DNA of 64,000 nt from an uncultured Winogradskyella sp. (lineage in GTDB: Bacteria; Bacteroidota; Bacteroidia; Flavobacteriales; Flavobacteriaceae), in contig NZ_CANMIW010000001.1 in NCBI RefSeq assembly GCF_947498005.1, positions 124,001-188,000 on the forward strand, read 5' to 3'. The stretch's first letter is position 1, and each line of letters starts with the position of its first letter. This document shows positions 60,122-64,000 of this stretch, piece by piece. Made by a program: the position numbers and the translations under genes. Under the pieces are notes generated by a model that was given only the letters and a program-made list of their open reading frames with translations, had not been told where the DNA came from and searched no databases.

Positions 60122-62131
60122 TTAAATATCAGAAGCTTCCGCAACTAAAATGTCATTTTTGTCTTCCTTAGCCTTCTCAATAAATTCAGTAATCGCTTCA
60201 TTTTTTTCTAAGCCATTTTTAAGCAACTCTTTTAACGCAATTAAAACAACTATACGTGTACCTGCTTTTTTTACTGCAGTGCCAAATAACGGCTCTAAAT
60301 CATCATAAGACACATCTTTAGCCAACACTTGTATTTCAGCTTTAGCTTTTAATTGTTTTTCTTCAGGGAATTTTGTGTATTTCTTACCAAATTGTTGAAT
60401 AACACTAATCGCAGAACGTTTTTGTTGTTGCGGATTAGGTTTATTTTGGTTTTGGTTATTTTGAGGCTTAGGCTTTTGTTTTGACCAACTATCTCTTAAA
60501 CCAACCGTTTTATTAAATACTAATTTTTCTGGTGTGGAATCATCATCTACATTAAAATAGCCTAAACGTTGAAACTGAAACTGCTCTCCTACTTTCGCTT
60601 CTGCTAAACTTGGTTCTAAATACCCTGTTTTTACGGTTAAAGAATTTGGGTTAATAAATTCCATAAAATCCTTTTCGCCATGACTGTCTGGAGCTTCGTC
60701 ATTAAATAAACGATCATATTCTCTAATTTCTGCAGTTATAGCATGTTTTACTGAAACCCAATGCAAAGTACCTTTTACCTTTTTAGACGTATCCTCATCA
60801 TAAGTACACTGTATTTCTAAAATATCTCCGTTTTGGTCTTTTCTAACCTCATTAGCTTTAATGATGTAAGCATTTTTTAATCTTACTTCACCTCCTAGTT
60901 TCAATCTAAAAAATTTGTTTCCGGCTTCTTCTTTAAAATCTTCTCTTTCAATATAGATTTCTCTAGAAAATGGAACTTTTCTGAATCCGGCTGAATCATC
61001 TTCTTGGTTATTTTCGGCTTCTAACCATTCTTCTTTATCTTTAGGATAATTAGTAATTACCACTTTTACTGGATCTAAAACCGCCATGACTCTATTGGCT
61101 GTTTTATTTAAATCTTCACGAATACAGAATTCTAATAGTGACACATCAATGACGTTTTCGCGCTTAGCAACACCTACTTTTTCTATGAATTTTCTAATAG
61201 AATTTGGTGTGTAACCACGACGACGCAAACCAGATATTGTTGGCATACGTGGATCGTCCCAACCAGAAACTACACCCTCTTCTACTAAACGTAATAATTT
61301 ACGCTTACTCATAATGGTGTAACTTAAATTTAGTCTAGCAAATTCAAGCTGTTTTGGTGCTAATGGATAGTTTTCTTTACTGTATTCATAAACATTATCC
61401 TTAAACCAATCGTAAAGTTTTCTATGAGGTTTAAATTCTAAAGAACATAATGAGTGCGAAATCTGTTCTAAGTAATCACTTTCACCATGCGTCCAATCAT
61501 ACATTGGATAAATACACCAATCATCTCCAGTTCTGTGATGATGTGCGTACATAATACGATACATAATAGGATCTCTCATTAACATATTTGGATCTTCCAT
61601 GTCTATTTTGGCACGCAATAGATGTGTACCAGCAGGAAATTTTCCGGCTTTCATACCTTCAAATAATTCCAAATTTTCTTCAACACTTCGGTCTCTATAA
61701 GGGCTATTTGTACCTACCTGAGTTGGTGTTCCCTTTTGCTCAGCCATGACTTCTGAAGATTGAGAATCTACATAAGCTTTTCCATCTTTTATCATTAAAA
61801 CTGCCCAATCGTATAACTTCTGAAAGTAATCTGATGAGTACAATTCATTTTCCCATTTATAACCTAACCAAGCAATGTCTTTTTTTATAGCATCTACATA
61901 TTCTTGTTCTTCCTTAGCAGGATTAGTATCATCGAACCTTAAATTAACAGGTGCATTGTACTTCTCTCCTAACCCAAAACTTATACCAATAGCTTTGGTA
62001 TGACCAATGTGTAAATATCCATTTGGTTCTGGCGGAAAACGAAAACGAAGCTTTTCTTTTGGTAAACCATTCGCTAAATCTTCTTCTATTATATGCTCAA
62101 TAAAATTGAGGGCTTTTATTTCTTCTGACAT
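60122..62131 (-). CDS. glnS: Glutaminyl-tRNA synthetase with C-terminal extension (YqeY-type fusion)
   Basis: A 669-residue class I synthetase. PPEPNGYLHIGHTKAIGISF includes HIGH (41-44) and the KMSKS-like loop is IMSKRKL (about 272-278). The catalytic and anticodon-binding domains end near residue 550, followed by an Asn/Gln-rich linker (about 553-573) and a C-terminal helical domain of about 95 residues. That domain is like YqeY/GatB-type tails recorded in Bacteroidota GlnRS fusion proteins. It charges tRNA-Gln directly. ATG start. Downstream 59853 gene is in the same direction. Confidence 0.94.
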   Translation of the reverse strand: MSEEIKALNFIEHIIEEDLANGLPKEKLRFRFPPEPNGYLHIGHTKAIGISFGLGEKYNAPVNLRFDDTNPAKEEQEYVDAIKKDIAWLGYKWENELYSSDYFQKLYDWAVLMIKDGKAYVDSQSSEVMAEQKGTPTQVGTNSPYRDRSVEENLELFEGMKAGKFPAGTHLLRAKIDMEDPNMLMRDPIMYRIMYAHHHRTGDDWCIYPMYDWTHGESDYLEQISHSLCSLEFKPHRKLYDWFKDNVYEYSKENYPLAPKQLEFARLNLSYTIMSKRKLLRLVEEGVVSGWDDPRMPTISGLRRRGYTPNSIRKFIEKVGVAKRENVIDVSLLEFCIREDLNKTANRVMAVLDPVKVVITNYPKDKEEWLEAENNQEDDSAGFRKVPFSREIYIEREDFKEEAGNKFFRLKLGGEVRLKNAYIIKANEVRKDQNGDILEIQCTYDEDTSKKVKGTLHWVSVKHAITAEIREYDRLFNDEAPDSHGEKDFMEFINPNSLTVKTGYLEPSLAEAKVGEQFQFQRLGYFNVDDDSTPEKLVFNKTVGLRDSWSKQKPKPQNNQNQNKPNPQQQKRSAISVIQQFGKKYTKFPEEKQLKAKAEIQVLAKDVSYDDLEPLFGTAVKKAGTRIVVLIALKELLKNGLEKNEAITEFIEKAKEDKNDILVAEASDI

Positions 62132-62288
62132 GTTTAAGGTATTAGCTGTTGACTATTAGCTGTTAGGTAAATCTTATATACATAACTCTAAACATCAACA
62201 TCATTATTCCAGTTGGTAAAATTAAGCAAAATGTAACATTTATTTATCTTTTTAGACTGATAGTATGAATCAAAACTTATAGAAAATT

Positions 62289-62489
62289 ATGAATTATATC
62301 TGCCCAAAATGCGACAATACAACTTATGAAGTTGACGAAATGAGAGCAACTGGTGGACGATGGTCTAAAATATTTGATATTCAGAATAAAAAATTCAGCT
62401 CAGTAACTTGTAAAAAGTGTAGTTATACAGAATTTTATAAAGCAAAGACTAGCGCATTGAGTAATGTTTTTGATTTGTTTACGAATTAA
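62289..62489 (+). CDS. Zinc ribbon nucleic-acid-binding protein
   Basis: A 66-residue protein with two CxxC knuckles, C5/C8 (CPKC) and C41/C44 (CKKC), a compact zinc ribbon. I recall this as the Zn-ribbon nucleic-acid-binding family of small bacterial proteins. The role is unknown; nucleic acid or protein contact is likely. It is divergent from glnS and followed by the dispersed repeat at 62517. Confidence 0.8.
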   Translation: MNYICPKCDNTTYEVDEMRATGGRWSKIFDIQNKKFSSVTCKKCSYTEFYKAKTSALSNVFDLFTN

Positions 62490-62516
62490 GTTAGTCGGTT
62501 TATGAATATAGACTTA

Positions 62517-62554
62517 AGACCGCTTCGCTTTTAGAACAAAGAACAAAGACCTAT
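62517..62554. repeat. Dispersed repeat with GCTTCGCTTTTAGA core, copy 2
   Basis: AGACCGCTTCGCTTTTAGA followed by an A-rich run and AAAGACCTAT, matching copy 1 at 7072-7110. Unlike copy 1 it lacks the right half of the hairpin, so it may be a decayed composite. Confidence 0.55.
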
Positions 62555-62676
62555 TTAGTGATAACTGATAAAAATTTTGTTTTTATTCAACAATTACGAT
62601 TTTAACCATTTCTCATGTATGTTACTTCAGTTGCGAACAGTGACCAAAATTCATCAAGAAATATTACTTTTGAATC

Positions 62677-63039
62677 ATGGGAATAATAAAAGTTGAAAAC
62701 ATACGCATATTTGCTAATCATGGTTGTTTAAAAGAAGAAACGGCTATTGGTAGTGATTATAGAGTAGATATAGAAGTCAAAGCTGACTTAAAAAAATCAT
62801 CTAAATCTGATGACTTAAGTGATACAGTAGATTATGTGTTTTTAAACAAAGTAGTACGTGAAGAAATGGCAATACCTTCTAAGTTATTAGAAACAGTAGC
62901 TCAACGGATTTTAGATCGTGTTTTTAAAGATTCTTCAATAATTACAAAAGCCACAGTTGCGGTAAGTAAAATTAATCCACCAATTGGTGGTGATGTTGAG
63001 ATGGTTACGATAAAAATGAATCAGAATCGAAAAAAGTGA
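62677..63039 (+). CDS. folB: Dihydroneopterin aldolase
   Basis: A 120-residue folate-pathway enzyme. ANHGCLKEETAIG holds the conserved His and Glu, and DTVDYVFLNKVV, LETVAQRILDRV and KINPPIGGDVEMVTI are further family segments. It splits dihydroneopterin to hydroxymethyl-dihydropterin. A TACTTTTG box (62665-62672) ends four bases before the start, but with no -33 element it is uncertain. It precedes the tRNA-Cys gene. Confidence 0.92.
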   Translation: MGIIKVENIRIFANHGCLKEETAIGSDYRVDIEVKADLKKSSKSDDLSDTVDYVFLNKVVREEMAIPSKLLETVAQRILDRVFKDSSIITKATVAVSKINPPIGGDVEMVTIKMNQNRKK

Positions 63040-63069
63040 AGCTATTTAGCTTAAAAAGTATATAATTTA

Positions 63070-63077
63070 TATATTTG
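63070..63077 (+). promoter_or_regulatory. Promoter -7 box of tRNA-Cys
   Basis: TATATTTG, matching TAnnTTTG, 48 bases before the tRNA. The weak upstream TTA gives no clear -33 box. The palindromic element lies between it and the tRNA. Confidence 0.5.
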
Positions 63078-63097
63078 CGCTCTCGTTAGTTATTAAT

Positions 63098-63123
63098 GAG
63101 ATTCCTTTTTTTCAAAAGAATTT
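63098..63123. repeat. ATTCC...GGAAT-type palindromic repeat, copy 3
   Basis: GAGATTCCTTTTTTTCAAAA followed by GAATTT; same core as copies 1 and 2 but with a mispaired right arm. It ends two bases before the mature tRNA-Cys 5' end, so it would be part of the pre-tRNA leader. Confidence 0.55.
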
Positions 63124-63125
63124 AG

Positions 63126-63196
63126 GGTGTCGTGGCCGAGTGGCTAGGCAGTGGTCTGCAACACCATCTACAGCGGTTCGAATCCGCTCGACACCT
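63126..63196 (+). tRNA. tRNA-Cys (anticodon GCA)
   Basis: Cloverleaf of 71 bases. Acceptor GGTGTCG pairs with CGACACC; the anticodon stem GTGGT/ACCAT carries the loop CTGCAAC, with anticodon GCA for cysteine; the T arm is AGCGG-TTCGAAT-CCGCT. Discriminator T. CCA is not encoded. Followed by a terminator hairpin. Confidence 0.97.
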
Positions 63197-63562
63197 CAAA
63201 AAGCTTCTAAGTTCTCTTAGAGGCTTTTTTATTTTTTAAATTTTAATAAAATTTGCAATAATAGGTACGCGGTTCTTACTAAACCTGTAGATCAAAACAC
63301 CTCAAGAAAGAGACACTTCTCAGTATCTCTTTTTTCATTTTCATTTATTAAACTAAGCTTAAACGTACTTTCTTATAAAGTTAATTTTTTTCATTAAAAA
63401 GCCTTTATACAACCTATTTACTTCTACTTATAAAACCTTATAAATTAGGTATTAGCTATAAAATACCAAAGCAATTTCACGGAAAACAGGGTAGTTCAGG
63501 GTTACAATCTCTAGTAATTTTGAACCATAGAATTTAATACTAATAAGCCCTTATTGAATACC
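63197..63562. other. Intergenic gap between tRNA-Cys and the last gene
   Basis: About 366 bases. It opens with the tRNA terminator, then is AT-rich. A weak stem around 63309-63331 (AGAGACACTT...TATCTCT) is followed by Ts. A possible -7 box TAATTTTG is at 63515-63522, 41 bases before the ATG at 63563, without a good -33. I see no further gene. Confidence 0.5.
63198..63230 (+). terminator. Terminator after tRNA-Cys
   Basis: AAAAAGCTTCTAAG (63198-63211) pairs with CTTAGAGGCTTTTT (63216-63229) with one G-T pair and a four-base loop, followed by T-run. Confidence 0.8.
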
Positions 63563-64000
63563 ATGAATTTGGATAACATAACCTTGATAAGTCCACAAAA
63601 AATTTTAGAAAAAATTATTTTCTACAACAAATCGTTAGAAAAAAATACTCTCAAAATTTCTACAAGTATTCACTTTTCTAACGGTTCAATAAAAGAAGGA
63701 ATTCCTATTGATATTAATAAAACAGAAAAGGTAGTATTACTCCAATGCAAAGCATCTTTAATCTACATAAATATTAATTTATTAAATCATGTTGAGCTCA
63801 ATTCATCAACGCATAATATTGAGTTTCTTACTAATGAGGACCACATGGATCTTAGTAACACAAAAGTTTCTACATCATTAGAACTAAAACGTTTATTTAA
63901 ACAAGAAAAAGACATCATAGAAAAGTTATATGATTTTGAACTTAACTCAAAACTTATAATAAATAATCTTAAAACTGAACTTGAAAAATATCAATTCGAA
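63563..64000 (+). CDS. Unrecognised protein (partial, runs off the edge)
   Basis: An ATG-started frame of 146 codons open to the right edge: MNLDNITLISPQKILEKI, then a Lys/Asn/Ser-rich region with a beta-like VVLLQCKASLIYINILNHVEL segment and a coiled-coil-like end (LFKQEKDIIEKLYDFELNSK). No signal peptide and no motif that I know. It may be a cytoplasmic structural or regulatory protein. The C-terminus is unseen, so a function cannot be proposed. Confidence 0.6.
   Translation, partial: MNLDNITLISPQKILEKIIFYNKSLEKNTLKISTSIHFSNGSIKEGIPIDINKTEKVVLLQCKASLIYININLLNHVELNSSTHNIEFLTNEDHMDLSNTKVSTSLELKRLFKQEKDIIEKLYDFELNSKLIINNLKTELEKYQFE

Noticed and set aside
1-64000. CRISPR array, prophage, insertion sequence or integron
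   Set aside because: No regularly spaced direct repeats, no transposase or integrase reading frame, and no phage structural genes were found. The repeats seen are dispersed single palindromes.

Overview
The window looks like a chromosomal segment from a member of the Flavobacteriaceae (Bacteroidota), probably marine; I do not assign a genus. The reasons are low-GC DNA, Bacteroidota-type promoter boxes (TAnnTTTG, at best with TTG about 19-20 bases upstream), almost no Shine-Dalgarno sequences, frequent TTG or GTG starts, and lineage-typical families: SprE of the type IX secretion and gliding machinery, DUF4175, DUF4254, DUF4837 and DUF5687 proteins, and the mnmG-ybeY-DUF4175 order. No transposase, integrase, prophage or CRISPR array was seen.

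Layout. 1-1464 is the 5' part of sprE. 1802-5860 is a five-gene minus-strand module: a PadR regulator, two related membrane proteins, an ABC permease and its ATPase, headed by a palindromic operator. 5996-12137 holds housekeeping and envelope genes: a PaaE-like ferredoxin reductase, a GT9 glycosyltransferase with DUF4254, upp and purD.

12222-34289 is a large surface-polysaccharide locus. It contains a priming sugar-phosphate transferase, a WecG-type and two GT4 glycosyltransferases, Wzx, two Wzy/WaaL-like proteins and a Wzz-like protein. Its sugar-nucleotide genes make UDP-ManNAcA (wecB, wecC) and CDP-4-keto-6-deoxyglucose (rfbF, rfbG, plus an SDR that may complete a CDP-deoxysugar), together with rfbC and rfbD of the dTDP-rhamnose pathway. 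It also carries two CapK-like adenylate-forming enzymes, a hexapeptide acyltransferase and two GDSQ-type SGNH hydrolases, which suggests an acyl-decorated and edited polymer. Many genes overlap by a few bases and are probably co-transcribed leftward.

34293-45743 holds a DUF6909-like protein, a GH3 protein, an M23 peptidase, TatA, DUF4837, a LysM transglycosylase, phosphoglycerate kinase, DNA polymerase III delta' and a Skp/OmpH-like lipoprotein. 46000-53740 is the mnmG region (methyltransferase, hypothetical, mnmG, ybeY, DUF4175 giant). Two parS-like 16-mers flank mnmG, so this may be part of the chromosome-partitioning region. 53749-64000 contains gltX, glnS, a SPFH protein, folB, tRNA-Cys(GCA), several lipoproteins and an unidentified gene running off the right edge.

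The intergenic spaces carry families of short palindromes: GACCT...AGGTC hairpins, GATTCTGAA...TTCAGAATGAC elements and ATTCCTTT...AAAGGAAT elements. Several sit in leaders, at stop codons or at terminators. Family names given as DUFs are recalled, not searched.
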